A DNA stretch of 64,000 bases. Origin: Roseiarcus sp963761435 (lineage in GTDB: Bacteria > Pseudomonadota > Alphaproteobacteria > Rhizobiales > Beijerinckiaceae). Numbering within the stretch: position 1 is the stretch's first letter; each line of letters starts with the position of its first letter. Made by a program: the position numbers and the translations under genes. Location of the stretch: contig CAVXHJ010000010.1 of NCBI GenBank assembly GCA_963761435.1, forward strand, positions 186,001-250,000, written 5' to 3'. Shown in pieces: positions 56,057 to 64,000 of the stretch. A model generated the notes under the pieces. It saw only the letters and a program-made list of their open reading frames with translations, was not told the origin of the DNA and did no database searches.

Positions 56057-56392
56057 TCACTTCTTTTCCATGATGCATTGAAGGGGGTGCTGATTCTTAC
56101 GCGCGTGGTCCATCACTTGCGATACCTTGGTTTCCGCGATCTCGTAGGTGTAGACGCCGCATTCGCCGACGCCATTGTGGTGCACCTGGAGCATGATCTG
56201 TGTCGCCTCTTGGGCATCCTTATTGAAGAACGCCTGCAGAATCGAAATCACGAACTCCATTGGCGTGTAGTCGTCGTTGAGCAACAGAACACGATACATA
56301 TTCGGGCGCTTGGTCTGGGTCCGGGTGCGCGTGATGACCGCTGCGCCGGCGCCAGGCGTTTCTCCCCCTCTCTTGGTTTCGCGCGAGGCCAT
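56057..56392 (-). CDS. clpS: ATP-dependent Clp protease adaptor ClpS
   Basis: A 111-residue adaptor that binds N-terminal destabilising residues and hands substrates to ClpA. The core holds YRVLLLNDDYTPMEFVISIL, with the substrate-binding Asn-Asp, and MLQVHHNGVGECGVYTYEIA. An N-terminal flexible extension of about 30 residues precedes it. I place the start at the ATG at 56392; the frame stays open to 56545. It is ten bases before clpA on the same strand, the usual order. Confidence 0.93.
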   Translation of the reverse strand: MASRETKRGGETPGAGAAVITRTRTQTKRPNMYRVLLLNDDYTPMEFVISILQAFFNKDAQEATQIMLQVHHNGVGECGVYTYEIAETKVSQVMDHARKNQHPLQCIMEKK

Positions 56393-56770
56393 CAGCCGCA
56401 ACGGCGTTTGTGCCGAGGTCACGCCGAAGGCCGGATAGAACCAGCGCGCCAAACGAGCCATCCCCGCTCGCAGGCGAACAACCAACGGATTTGAAGCGGC
56501 AGCCACGGACAAACCCCGATTGATGCCGGTTGGGCCTGAACGCACATCTTTACGCGTACGCTGAACACCAGCAACTCAATCTAAGCACGCGGCGCCGCCA
56601 GCGCCAGATGTCGTCGCCGAAAGTCAGCATTGCCAATTTGTCCGTCACGCGCAAGGCCCTCGACGCGGGAGCGGATTGCGCGCTTTCAATCTCATGGTGA
56701 CGCCAATTCGCGCGCTTTGATGGCGTCCGCCCCTCCGCGGCTGCGATGATGAGAAATATTTCAGAGGCTG
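56393..56770. other. Intergenic region between clpS and the phasin terminator
   Basis: About 380 bases without a recognised gene. It should contain the clpS-clpA promoter. An open extension of the clpS frame reaches 56545, but its sequence does not look like ClpS. The AT-rich patch near 56745-56780 leads into the phasin terminator. Confidence 0.4.
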
Positions 56771-56804
56771 AAAATGAAAATGCCGGCGCTTGAACGGCGC
56801 CGGC
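56771..56804 (-). terminator. Rho-independent terminator of the phasin gene
   Basis: An eight-base perfect stem (GCCGGCGC at 56782-56789 and GCGCCGGC at 56797-56804) with a seven-base loop. On the minus strand it is followed by ATTTTCATTTTC. It lies 55 bases downstream of the phasin stop codon (56859) and fits an intrinsic terminator for that gene. Confidence 0.75.
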
Positions 56805-56858
56805 GTCAGCTCAAAACGATTTTCTCTCGCCGCCCTCTGCGACGAGTCGATCATCCGA

Positions 56859-57202
56859 TTACTTCTGGATGCTGGCGTAGGCCGTGGTGACCGGCTTCAA
56901 CGCGTCGGAAGCGACTCGGGTGTACAGCTCGGAGACCTTGGTCGCCTGTGCGACAAAGCCCTCGTAGGCCTGCTTGGCGAACTCGCTCTGGATCTGAACC
57001 GCAGAATTCGACACTGCGCGCGCCGAGAAGTTTCTCAAACATCGCTGTGCCGGCGGCGAAGGCCTTCTTCGAGTAGTCGGTCGAACTCGGCGGCGATATC
57101 CTGCAGGCCCTTGGTCAGGGTGGTCGAGGCGGCGGTGTAGGCTTCCATCTGCTCCTTGGAGAATTTCTGGAAGTCGTCGAACGTGGGAGTGGTGGCAGTC
57201 AT
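56859..57202 (-). CDS. Phasin family protein (two frame breaks)
   Basis: A small amphipathic protein that coats polyhydroxyalkanoate granules. Three frames join to one product of about 113 residues: MTATTPTFDDFQKFSKEQME to IAAEFD, then DYSKKAFAAGTAMFEKLLGA (break near 57079), then NSAVQIQSEFAKQAYEGFVA and SELYTRVASDALKPVTTAYA to the stop (break near 57010). The phasin_2 pattern is clear. Each break is cured by removing one base. GAGG lies near the start. Two TGCAnTGCA sites lie upstream and a terminator downstream. Confidence 0.85.
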
Positions 57203-57280
57203 GGTTGGACCTCTTCGTTGGCGTCGATTTCGCTCCTGAAGCATGAATCAGGGCGGCGATCTCTCGGTGTCGCCAATATG

Positions 57281-57322
57281 TGCAGTGCACAATGAAAGTC
57301 AAGCATGTTTTATTGCATTGCA
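57281..57322. promoter_or_regulatory. Paired TGCAnTGCA palindromes, candidate PhaR operator
   Basis: TGCAGTGCA (57281-57289) and TGCATTGCA (57314-57322) are two copies of the odd palindrome TGCAnTGCA, centred 33 bases apart, about three helical turns. They lie about 80-120 bases upstream of the phasin start. PhaR, the repressor of phasin genes in alphaproteobacteria, is known to bind TGC/GCA-rich inverted motifs, so these are good candidate sites. The identification is inference. Confidence 0.5.
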
Positions 57323-57511
57323 GCATTTTTGCGCGACGACCGATTTATGATGCCGGATTCGCGGATCAATGGCTAAGAAAACCTACGCAAGATTTCAATG
57401 TTTTAAATCAATATCTTTTACTAACGCTTTATCCGCGGTCATCGTTGCGCTCGCGCGGAATTGTGATTCCGGAAGGTTGGCGACAACTCCGATGGGTTCA
57501 GCGTCGTGGCG

Positions 57512-57527
57512 TTAACCGCCGCGTAAC
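57512..57527. promoter_or_regulatory. Possible CtrA-like site upstream of the carboxypeptidase gene
   Basis: TTAA, seven bases, then GTAAC (57512-57527) approaches the CtrA consensus TTAA-N7-TTAAC with one mismatch. It lies about 90 bases upstream of the ATG at 57618. A cell-cycle control of this cell-wall gene would be plausible, but a single imperfect site is weak evidence. Confidence 0.25.
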
Positions 57528-57617
57528 CGCGCCGACATATCGTTTACGACCGTGTGAGTTACGCAACTGTGAGCGGTTCGGCCTCGGCCGTTGCGTGAAG
57601 TTCAATAGGGCGCGTTC

Positions 57618-59290
57618 ATGGCGTTGCGTAGAGGCAGCTCTCGAATCGGCCGGCTTGTCCAACTGGCGACGGCGGCCTTCATCTCCGCCTCGGCCGTTCT
57701 TGTCGCTGGCGCGCCCGCTGAGGCTCACCACTATCGGCACCGTAGCTATTCCGCGCGCGCCACGCACGCGTCTCACTACCCGCGTTACGCCGCTCGCGCG
57801 CACGCCCCCCACGTCCGCCGGGCGGTTGCGCCGATCCCCTCTTCGCCCTCCTTTTCGGCCATCGTTGTCGACGCCAACAGCGGACAGACGCTCTATTCCG
57901 TAAGTGAAGACGGGCTGCGCCACCCGGCCTCGATCACCAAGGTGATGACGCTCTACCTTCTGTTCGAAGCGCTCGACCGTGGCTCGATTACGCTCCAAAC
58001 ACCAATTTCGATCTCCGAGCATGCCGCAGCGCAAGAGCCCTCGAAGCTCGGCCTCAGCCCCGGCGAGACGATCAGCGTGGAGAACGCGATCAAGGCGGTC
58101 GTGACCCGCTCGGCGAATGACGTGGCGGTTGCGATCGCGGAGGCAATCGGCCAGACCGAAGACAATTTCGCAGACATGATGACGCGAAAGGCCCGCGCGC
58201 TGGGCATGTCGCGCACGCTCTATCGCAACGCTTCCGGACTGCCGAACGACGAGCAAGTGACCACGGCGCGCGACCTGACCATTCTCGGGCGCTCACTCGA
58301 GGAGCAGTTTCCGCGCTACTTCCACTATTTCTCGACCGCCGAGTTCAACTATGGCGGGAAGGTCATCGGCAATCACAACCACCTGCTCGGTCGCGTCGAT
58401 GGGGTCGACGGAATCAAGACCGGCTACACCCAAGCGTCCGGATTCAACCTCCTGACCTCGGTTCACCGCGACGGACGGTCACTGATCGCCGTCGTAATGG
58501 GCGGCCGGTCCGCGGCTGGGCGCGACCGGATCATGGAGAACCTGATCGCCGACCACCTCAGTGAGGCTTCCACCGCACACACCGCAAACATGATCGCCGA
58601 AGCGGCCCCAGCCGCCGAGGCGACTGACGAGCGTCTGGAGCCGCCGGCCCACCTGCGTCATCCGGCCGCGCCCCAGCATGCCCCCGTCCAGGCCGCTGAA
58701 TTCCGGGATCGAGGAAGGCGACACCGCGGCCGGCGACGACGAAGCCCCGGCGGCCCAAACGACCGTCGCCCGCACATCAACGATGGCCTACGCGCCCGAG
58801 GCCGAGCAGGCGGCTGCTGACCCTGGCTTGGCCAAAGGCGCTGACGGCAGACCGGCAGCGAAGGCGCGACGGCCCGCCCGAACGCAAAAGACCAGCGCGG
58901 CCGCCGCGCCGCCCGAAAAGCCGGCGGATCGCGAGACCGACCGCCGTCTCAAGCACCAGACGACCGCCGGACGATCCGTGAGCCTCGCCAGCGCGAAGCC
59001 CGAAGCTTCAGGTCAGCCGCACAAACGGGGCGGCGCCACTGTGAGCACAGGCTGGACGATCCAGATCGGCGCGACCGACGATCCCGCCAAGGCGAATGCG
59101 CTCCTTGTCCGCGCTCGCCAGCATAACCGCTCGAACTCTCGCCTCGGCCAAGCCGGTCACCGAGAAAGTGCGCAGGGGCACGGACACGGTCTATCGCGCG
59201 CGCTTCGCAATGCTTGATTCGGCATCCGCCGAATCGGCCTGCCGCTCCCTCAAACACAACGGATTTTCCTGCTTCCCCGCCCACGACTGA
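57618..59290 (+). CDS. D-alanyl-D-alanine carboxypeptidase with C-terminal SPOR domain (two frame breaks)
   Basis: A periplasmic peptidase of the S11 family that trims peptidoglycan stem peptides. A signal peptide (cut near VAGAPAEA) and a His/Arg/Tyr-rich segment precede the catalytic domain with active Ser105 and Lys108 in PASITKVMTLY, the SxN motif in RSANDVAVAI and KTGYTQASGF. A long Ala/Pro-rich linker follows. The C-terminus is a SPOR-type domain: TGWTIQIGATDDPAKANALL, then TLASAKPVTEKVRRG and FAMLDSASAESACRSLK. The pieces lie in three frames, with breaks near 58690 and 59128. Removing one base at each gives about 556 residues. Confidence 0.88.
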
Positions 59291-59325
59291 AGCGCTCGAA
59301 ACCGCTACTCCCTCAGGAGCCTCGT

Positions 59326-60036
59326 TTAGCCTTGTCGTTGCATCAGAACATCCTTGGCTTGATTGACCCGCGCGGCAAGCGCGGTCGAGCCGCCATGATC
59401 TGGATGAAACTTTTTCATCAGGGTTCGATGAGCGCGAATAATGTCCGCCGCGCTCGCGCCCTCGGCGAGGCCCAGGACTTCGAGCGCATCCCTGCGCGAC
59501 ATCGCGCCGCCAGCGCGGCTCCGCCCCTCACCCTCACCCTGGTTTGCCTCACGCCAGCCGGCGAACCGGCGGTCGAGATACGCCTCTAGCAAACTGACGC
59601 CGTCCGGATCGTCGCGCGCAAGCTCCTGCCTAAGACCGAGGAGTTCCGGCCGCGACATGGTTTCCAGCGCCCTGCCCGCATAGGCCCCGGCGAGCACCGA
59701 GCCGGTCATCACGCCGCTGTCGAGATTCAGCCGCATTTCGATCATCGCCGAGCGGGCGGTCGAGGCGCGGCCCGGGTTCGCGCCGGGGCCGGCGTCGCGA
59801 AACGGAGACCACCCCGCCCCTGTCGTTCGCCAGCCGGCGAAGCTCGCGACCATCCCGGCGACCGTAGCCGCAAGGCCCACGCGCCCGCGCAGGAGCAGAA
59901 GAAGCGCGCCGATCATCCCCATCACGCCGCCGCCGTGACGCACCAGCCGCGCCGCGGCGGCGGTGTCCATGCGGGCGAACTGCTTGATCGCCGACAGGAG
60001 GATAAACAGCAAAATCAAGCCGATGATGAAGTTCAT
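59326..60036 (-). CDS. Membrane-anchored J-domain protein with Pam18/TIM14-like C-terminus
   Basis: A 236-residue protein. It has three hydrophobic segments in the first 70 residues (MNFIIGLILLFILLSAIK, then VMGMIGALLLLL and VGLAATVAGMVASFAGW), a charged central part and a J domain at the very C-terminus (about 180-236). The HPD motif sits in AHRTLMKKFHPDHGGSTALA, with VNQAKDVLM after it, the shape seen in Pam18/TIM14. It would recruit DnaK/Hsp70 to the membrane. The VWA gene lies 88 bases upstream on the same strand. Confidence 0.85.
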   Translation of the reverse strand: MNFIIGLILLFILLSAIKQFARMDTAAAARLVRHGGGVMGMIGALLLLLRGRVGLAATVAGMVASFAGWRTTGAGWSPFRDAGPGANPGRASTARSAMIEMRLNLDSGVMTGSVLAGAYAGRALETMSRPELLGLRQELARDDPDGVSLLEAYLDRRFAGWREANQGEGEGRSRAGGAMSRRDALEVLGLAEGASAADIIRAHRTLMKKFHPDHGGSTALAARVNQAKDVLMQRQG

Positions 60037-60124
60037 CGAGGTAACGCTTTCAATTCGACGGGGCTTGCCGAAGTGAGCCGTCCGTGGCCGCAAGCCGCCC
60101 GCCGGAGCTCAGACTACGCCAACT

Positions 60125-60835
60125 TCACCTCCCCTGCATCTGCGACAGCAAGAGCCGCGCAGCTGGGTCGGCAGCAGCCTCCGCCGCGAGCGCCGTCTGG
60201 CCGCCAGCGGCATAGGCGGCCGCCGCGCGCAGGAGCGCCGCCAGGCGCGCCGACGCGCCAGCGTCGAAGGCGCTATAAGCCCCGCCGGTCAGCCGCGCGA
60301 TCTCGGTGAACGCTCGCCTCGCCGTCGGATCGCGGCCTTCCTGAAACATGAACGCCTTGACTCCGAGGAGCGCCAAATCGCCGGCGAGAGCGGCGAGCCT
60401 GTCCGGGTTCTCTTCCATGGCGTCACCGACGAAGACGAGGACCGCGACCTTGGCGCGTTTGGCCTCACTCAGCGCATGGGCGAGCACCTTGCGGATCTGC
60501 GTCGATCCGCCGCGCACGTCGATCCGGCTCATCAGCTCGGCCAGCCCCTTCCCGCCGGAGACAAAATTCGACGCCCGGCATTCGTCCATGCCGCGGAAAT
60601 AGACGAGCTGGACGTCGAGGCCGCCGAGGTCGGCCGCGACGTCGAACATTTTCGCCTGCAGGGCTTGGGCGAGATCCCAGGTCGGTTGCCGGCTCATCGT
60701 CGCGTCGAGGGCGAAGATCAGCCGCCCGCGCCCGGACGAAGCCGGGGCCGGAACCTTTTTCGCCGCCTCGACGAAGGCGGCGATGTCGTCGGCGCCGCCG
60801 CGTCTGGCCGGCGGGCCGGTGTTATCCTTATCCAT
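60125..60835 (-). CDS. von Willebrand factor type A domain protein
   Basis: A 236-residue soluble protein with one VWA domain. The metal-ion site is DATMS in RLIFALDATMSRQPTWD, followed by the conserved region RGGSTQIRKVLAHALSEAKR and the later acidic VGDAMEENP. No signal peptide is seen, so it is probably cytoplasmic. The start at 60835 is chosen over the longer open frame because the upstream sequence is unlike a VWA protein. DUF1489 lies 73 bases upstream, and the J-domain gene 88 bases downstream, on the same strand. Confidence 0.85.
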   Translation of the reverse strand: MDKDNTGPPARRGGADDIAAFVEAAKKVPAPASSGRGRLIFALDATMSRQPTWDLAQALQAKMFDVAADLGGLDVQLVYFRGMDECRASNFVSGGKGLAELMSRIDVRGGSTQIRKVLAHALSEAKRAKVAVLVFVGDAMEENPDRLAALAGDLALLGVKAFMFQEGRDPTARRAFTEIARLTGGAYSAFDAGASARLAALLRAAAAYAAGGQTALAAEAAADPAARLLLSQMQGR

Positions 60836-60908
60836 CAAGGCCTCAGATCTGCGACCAGACCATAGATTGGACCCGGAGAACCGCGCGACAAGCCGGGAGG
60901 GCGCATAT

Positions 60909-61346
60909 TTACAGGAGTCCCAGCCCGGCGAGCTCCCGTCGCAACGCCTCCGGCATGTCGGCGAAGCCCGGCTGGGTCTCGTCGATGTCCGGTGGGGCGG
61001 ACTTCGTTTCGAAATAGCGCCAGCCCTGAAAAGGCCGCATCGGCCGCGGCGCAACCGCGACCACAGCTTGATCGAGCCACAACTTGCAGCGCCCGATCCC
61101 GTCCGGATCGACGAACGGTTCGATGCCGATGATGAGCTGGCGGGCGGCGATCTGGCCCTTGATCACCCAATAGAGCGAGCCGCCCTTGAGAATGTCCGCC
61201 GCCCGCTTCGGCGCCATGCGGGTGACGTGAGCGTGCCTGAGCGGCGCGCGGCGGCGTTCGGCCTCGGCCATCCGCGCCGCCATCCATTGCCGCAGGTCCA
61301 CGAGCGAGTCCGCGCCGACGCAAAGCTTGATCAGATGCAGAGTCAT
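60909..61346 (-). CDS. DUF1489 family protein
   Basis: A 145-residue protein of a family almost confined to alphaproteobacteria. Family blocks are LHLIKLCVGADSLVDLRQW, HVTRMAPKRAADILKGGSLY and VIKGQIAARQLI, with GWRYFETKSAPPD near the C-terminus. No enzyme motif is recognised. It opens the minus-strand set with the VWA and J-domain genes. Confidence 0.85.
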   Translation of the reverse strand: MTLHLIKLCVGADSLVDLRQWMAARMAEAERRRAPLRHAHVTRMAPKRAADILKGGSLYWVIKGQIAARQLIIGIEPFVDPDGIGRCKLWLDQAVVAVAPRPMRPFQGWRYFETKSAPPDIDETQPGFADMPEALRRELAGLGLL

Positions 61347-61561
61347 TGGCTTTGGTTATAGCAGAGCCCTGAAGCCCTAAGAGCCTCGCGCGACCGCTGT
61401 CCACGAGCTTTAGCCGTCTCAGGGCGACGAGCGCGCCCGTTTTTCGTCAACGCCGAAACGAGATGCGCCTCTCACGCTGGCCTCGAATCCGCCGAAGCAC
61501 TAAAATTCGGCCCAACGTTGGTCGCGAGAGACGATCGCAGACAATAATGGCAGTGCGCTAG

Positions 61562-62989
61562 GTGGATTACTCTGTCGCGGCGTCTGCGCTGCCTGAAAGT
61601 CGCGCGCTTTTTGTTGGCGCTATCCACTTCGTCGTGGCCGGCGCCGTCACCATTCATGTTCTGACGACCAAACGGGATGTTCCCGCCGCAATTGGTTGGA
61701 TTGGGCTCGCTTGGCTCGCTCCTGTTCTCGGATCGCTCCTCTATGTCGGATTCGGCGTCAATCGCGTGAAACGCCGCGCTCGTCGCATGAAGGGCGCGGT
61801 CCGCGGCCTCGACCATCTCGTTTCGGGCGACATCTCGTCAGATGAGCCACTCGAACGCCTCAAGGCGGCGATCGGGAAGATCGCCGGCCGGGACATTGTG
61901 ACAGGCAAGGTGGTCGCCGTTCTCGATTGCGGCGATCAAGCTTACCCGCAAATGCTTGCCGCCATCGAAAGCGCGAGGTTCCATGTCCGCCTCTCCACCT
62001 ACATCTTCCGGGCCGATGAAGCCGGCCTTGAATTCATTAGCGCGTTGGTCAGAGCCCATCGCCGAGGGGTGAGAACCCGCGTTTTGATCGACGGGTTCGG
62101 CGGCGGCTTCCTGCGGTCAACCGCCTACCACCGCTTGCGCAATCAGGGCGTCCCTGTTTCGCGCTTCCTCCATTCGGCGCTGCCCTGGAAAATGCCGTTC
62201 CTTGATCTACGACTGCATAAAAAGAGTTTGATCGTCGATGGGGACTGCGCCTTCGTCGGCGGATTGAATATTGGCGTGGAAAATCTGACTGCGCAGCGGC
62301 GGAAAGCGCCCGTCCGGGATATTCATTTTCGGCTTGAGGGGCAGATCGTCCAGCAGATCGAACAGGAATTCGACGACGACTGGCTGTTTGCGACCGGCGA
62401 GGAAGCAATTCCCACAAACCCCGCGCCGCGGCAGGCTCCCTGTCGGGAGCCAGAGGCGCGCGCGATCGTCGCCGGACCGGACCAGGAGGTCGATCAGCTG
62501 ATTCTGATCTTCCTGTCCGCTATCAATCTGGCTCGGAGGTCGATCAGGATCGCCACCCCATATTTCCTGCCCGATGAGCAGCTGATTACAGCGCTCCGAT
62601 TGGCTGCCTTACGCGGTGTCGATGTCGATATTCTCTTGCCAGGCGAAAACAACCATCCATTGGTTGCGTGGGCGTCGCAGCCTCACATTCGACCCCTTCT
62701 GGAATCGGGGTGTCGAGTTTGGCGAAGCGCGCCCCCGTTCGATCATTCGAAACTGATGACAATCGACAACGGATGGAGCCTGATCGGCAGCGCGAATTGG
62801 GATATGCGAAGCCTCCGGTTAAATTTCGAGCTGACTGTCGAGTTTTACGACCCCGAATTGGCCTCTGTATTGGCTGAGATTGTGGACGTCCGCCGCGCCC
62901 AGCCGATTACTTTGGAAGAAATCGACAACCGGCGGTTCATTGTGAAGCTTCGAGATGCTGCGGCGCGCCTCTGCATGCCCTATATCTGA
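61562..62989 (+). CDS. cls: Cardiolipin synthase (phospholipase D family)
   Basis: Makes cardiolipin at the inner membrane. The 475-residue product starts at a GTG (61562), has two membrane helices in the first 65 residues (ALFVGAIHFVVAGAVTIHVL and AAIGWIGLAWLAPVLGSLLY) and two PLD catalytic motifs: HKKSLIVDGDCAFVGGLN and HSKLMTIDNGWSLIGSANWD. This is the standard ClsA layout. An EEP-family gene follows after 23 bases, a pairing seen in many Hyphomicrobiales. Confidence 0.9.
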   Translation: MDYSVAASALPESRALFVGAIHFVVAGAVTIHVLTTKRDVPAAIGWIGLAWLAPVLGSLLYVGFGVNRVKRRARRMKGAVRGLDHLVSGDISSDEPLERLKAAIGKIAGRDIVTGKVVAVLDCGDQAYPQMLAAIESARFHVRLSTYIFRADEAGLEFISALVRAHRRGVRTRVLIDGFGGGFLRSTAYHRLRNQGVPVSRFLHSALPWKMPFLDLRLHKKSLIVDGDCAFVGGLNIGVENLTAQRRKAPVRDIHFRLEGQIVQQIEQEFDDDWLFATGEEAIPTNPAPRQAPCREPEARAIVAGPDQEVDQLILIFLSAINLARRSIRIATPYFLPDEQLITALRLAALRGVDVDILLPGENNHPLVAWASQPHIRPLLESGCRVWRSAPPFDHSKLMTIDNGWSLIGSANWDMRSLRLNFELTVEFYDPELASVLAEIVDVRRAQPITLEEIDNRRFIVKLRDAAARLCMPYI

Positions 62990-63012
62990 GTGTCGGTTGA
63001 ATCGAGGTTCCG

Positions 63013-63735
63013 GTGAAGGTCGCATCCTACAACATCCACAAATGTCGCGGCGCTGATGGCATGACCCGCCCCGATCGCATCGTCGGGGTGATTGGCGAAC
63101 TCGGCGCCGAAGTCGTGGCGCTGCAAGAGGTCGATCGTCGTTTTGGTCGCCGCGGCGGCCTCCTCGATCCGGTCGCAATCGAGCGCGAGACCGGAATGCG
63201 GCTTCTGGTGCAATCCGACGTTTCCCATCGGCACGGGTGGCACGGCAACGCGCTGCTCGTGCGCAGAGAGCCAAAAGCCTACAGGCGTCTGCGCCTGAAG
63301 CTGCCGGGGGGCGAACCTCGCGGGGCCGTTGTTGCGGAACTCGATCTCGGCGGGGGCGAGTTTCGCGTCATTGCCGCTCACCTCGGCTTGTTTCGCCTTT
63401 CAAGAGTGGATCAGGTCGACGCGATTCTGACCGCCTTCCACGACTTGCCTCAAATGCCGACGATCTTGCTCGGCGATCTCAATGAATGGCGCCGGCGCGG
63501 CCGTTCGGCCCTGCGTCGACTTGAGCCGACCTTTGGACTCGCCCCGTCCATTTTGAGCTTCCCTTCGCGCCGGCCCATCTTCCCGCTCGACCGAATTCTC
63601 GGCTGGCCGGCGGGATTGATCGGCGATCTCGCGGTTCACGACACCCCATTGGCCCGGCGCTCGTCCGATCACCTTCCGCTGACCGCCAAAGTAAACTTGA
63701 TCTCGGCAACGCCAGCCGAGCGAATTGCGGCCTGA
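63013..63735 (+). CDS. Endonuclease/exonuclease/phosphatase family protein
   Basis: A 240-residue protein of the EEP metal-dependent phosphoesterase fold, starting at a GTG. Motifs run in order: VASYNIHKCRGADG, VVALQEVDRRFG, the catalytic GDLNEWRRRG and the final SSDHLPLTAKV. There is no signal peptide. The fold covers nucleases and lipid phosphodiesterases; its place 23 bases after cardiolipin synthase suggests a lipid substrate, but this is inference. Confidence 0.85.
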   Translation: MKVASYNIHKCRGADGMTRPDRIVGVIGELGAEVVALQEVDRRFGRRGGLLDPVAIERETGMRLLVQSDVSHRHGWHGNALLVRREPKAYRRLRLKLPGGEPRGAVVAELDLGGGEFRVIAAHLGLFRLSRVDQVDAILTAFHDLPQMPTILLGDLNEWRRRGRSALRRLEPTFGLAPSILSFPSRRPIFPLDRILGWPAGLIGDLAVHDTPLARRSSDHLPLTAKVNLISATPAERIAA

Positions 63736-63856
63736 GACCTGAACCCCGAGCCGGCGAGCCGTCCCCCGAGTTGACCAATCAGTATGGCGTGCGCCTGAGA
63801 CGTCGGTAATAAATGACGCGCGCTCGCCGTCAATATCGGCCGTGAGGGCGGCGCCG

Positions 63857-64000
63857 CTAGGAAAACTCATTGGCGGCGCTCAGTCCGCCGCCGAAAAAAA
63901 TTGCCGCCAGTTCAGCCAGCGACGATGGTCCTCCCGCTTCGGGAACGAGTTCAAGTTTCCTCGCCGCCCGTGCGAGTCCCGCGTTCTCGGCGTTCCGCAT
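63857..64000 (-). CDS. Partial reading frame running off the window end
   Basis: A minus-strand frame open from the window edge to a stop at 63857-63859. At least 47 residues are visible, beginning MRNAENAGLARAARKLELVP and ending GGGLSAANEFS. Whether the ATG at the edge is the real start cannot be told. No family is recognised, and it may not be a gene. Confidence 0.35.
   Translation of the reverse strand: MRNAENAGLARAARKLELVPEAGGPSSLAELAAIFFGGGLSAANEFS

Noticed and set aside
57280..57617. Plus-strand frame running over the phasin-carboxypeptidase gap
   Set aside because: It continues into the carboxypeptidase gene in the wrong frame and has no motif.

Overview
This is a GC-rich window from a Gram-negative bacterium, most likely an alphaproteobacterium of the Hyphomicrobiales (Beijerinckiaceae or Methylocystaceae would fit). 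The pointers are the aa3 cytochrome oxidase cluster with CtaG, the ClpS-ClpA pair, a short phasin, an LpcC-like LPS core glycosyltransferase, a lone Flp pilin, a DUF1489 protein and LigD plus Ku. Genus-level placement is inference. There are no rRNA or tRNA genes, CRISPR arrays, complete insertion sequences or recognisable transcription regulators.

Layout. 0-4 kb: non-homologous end joining (ligD, cut by the window edge, convergent with ku) beside a SRAP/HMCES-type abasic-site peptidase. 3.8-8.3 kb: an M20D amidohydrolase, a sulfotransferase, a glycine-rich PEP-CTERM protein, an orphan PEP-CTERM tail, a frameshifted protein-L-isoaspartate methyltransferase and an Flp pilin. 8.5-14.4 kb: parC, a small exported protein, an ABC-2 exporter, a STAS-like protein and an FlK-like thioesterase. 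14.4-18.5 kb: cytochrome c oxidase operon ctaC-ctaD-ctaG-ctaE on the minus strand. 19.7-31.3 kb: a complete glycogen operon glgP-glgB-glgC-glgA-glgX/malQ whose last three junctions are only a few bases or overlap. 31.3-34.9 kb: an AT-richer islet with an unknown protein, a cupin remnant, a 2OG-Fe(II) oxygenase and a methyltransferase. 34.9-39.2 kb: two LPS glycosyltransferases, an S1C protease, a DedA protein and a small unknown protein. 39.4-53.3 kb: DUF423, a Thr/Gly-rich exported protein, adenine deaminase, an OprB porin with a sugar:proton symporter, pyridoxal kinase, PhzF, a NUDIX protein, a lipoprotein, an SPW protein, a FemAB-like acyltransferase, a HIT protein, DUF1614 and an outer-membrane barrel. 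53.6-59.3 kb: clpA-clpS, a phasin, and a D,D-carboxypeptidase with a SPOR domain. 59.3-64 kb: DUF1489, VWA and membrane J-domain genes, then cardiolipin synthase with an EEP-family phosphohydrolase.

The window is mostly housekeeping: carbon storage (glycogen; phasin for polyhydroxyalkanoate granules), respiration, envelope building, DNA repair and proteolysis. The strongest whole-window pattern is twelve reading-frame breaks in eight or nine otherwise well-conserved genes, every one explained by a single extra base in the coding direction. This points to insertion errors in the assembly rather than gene death, so the affected genes are annotated here across the break with the expected product.
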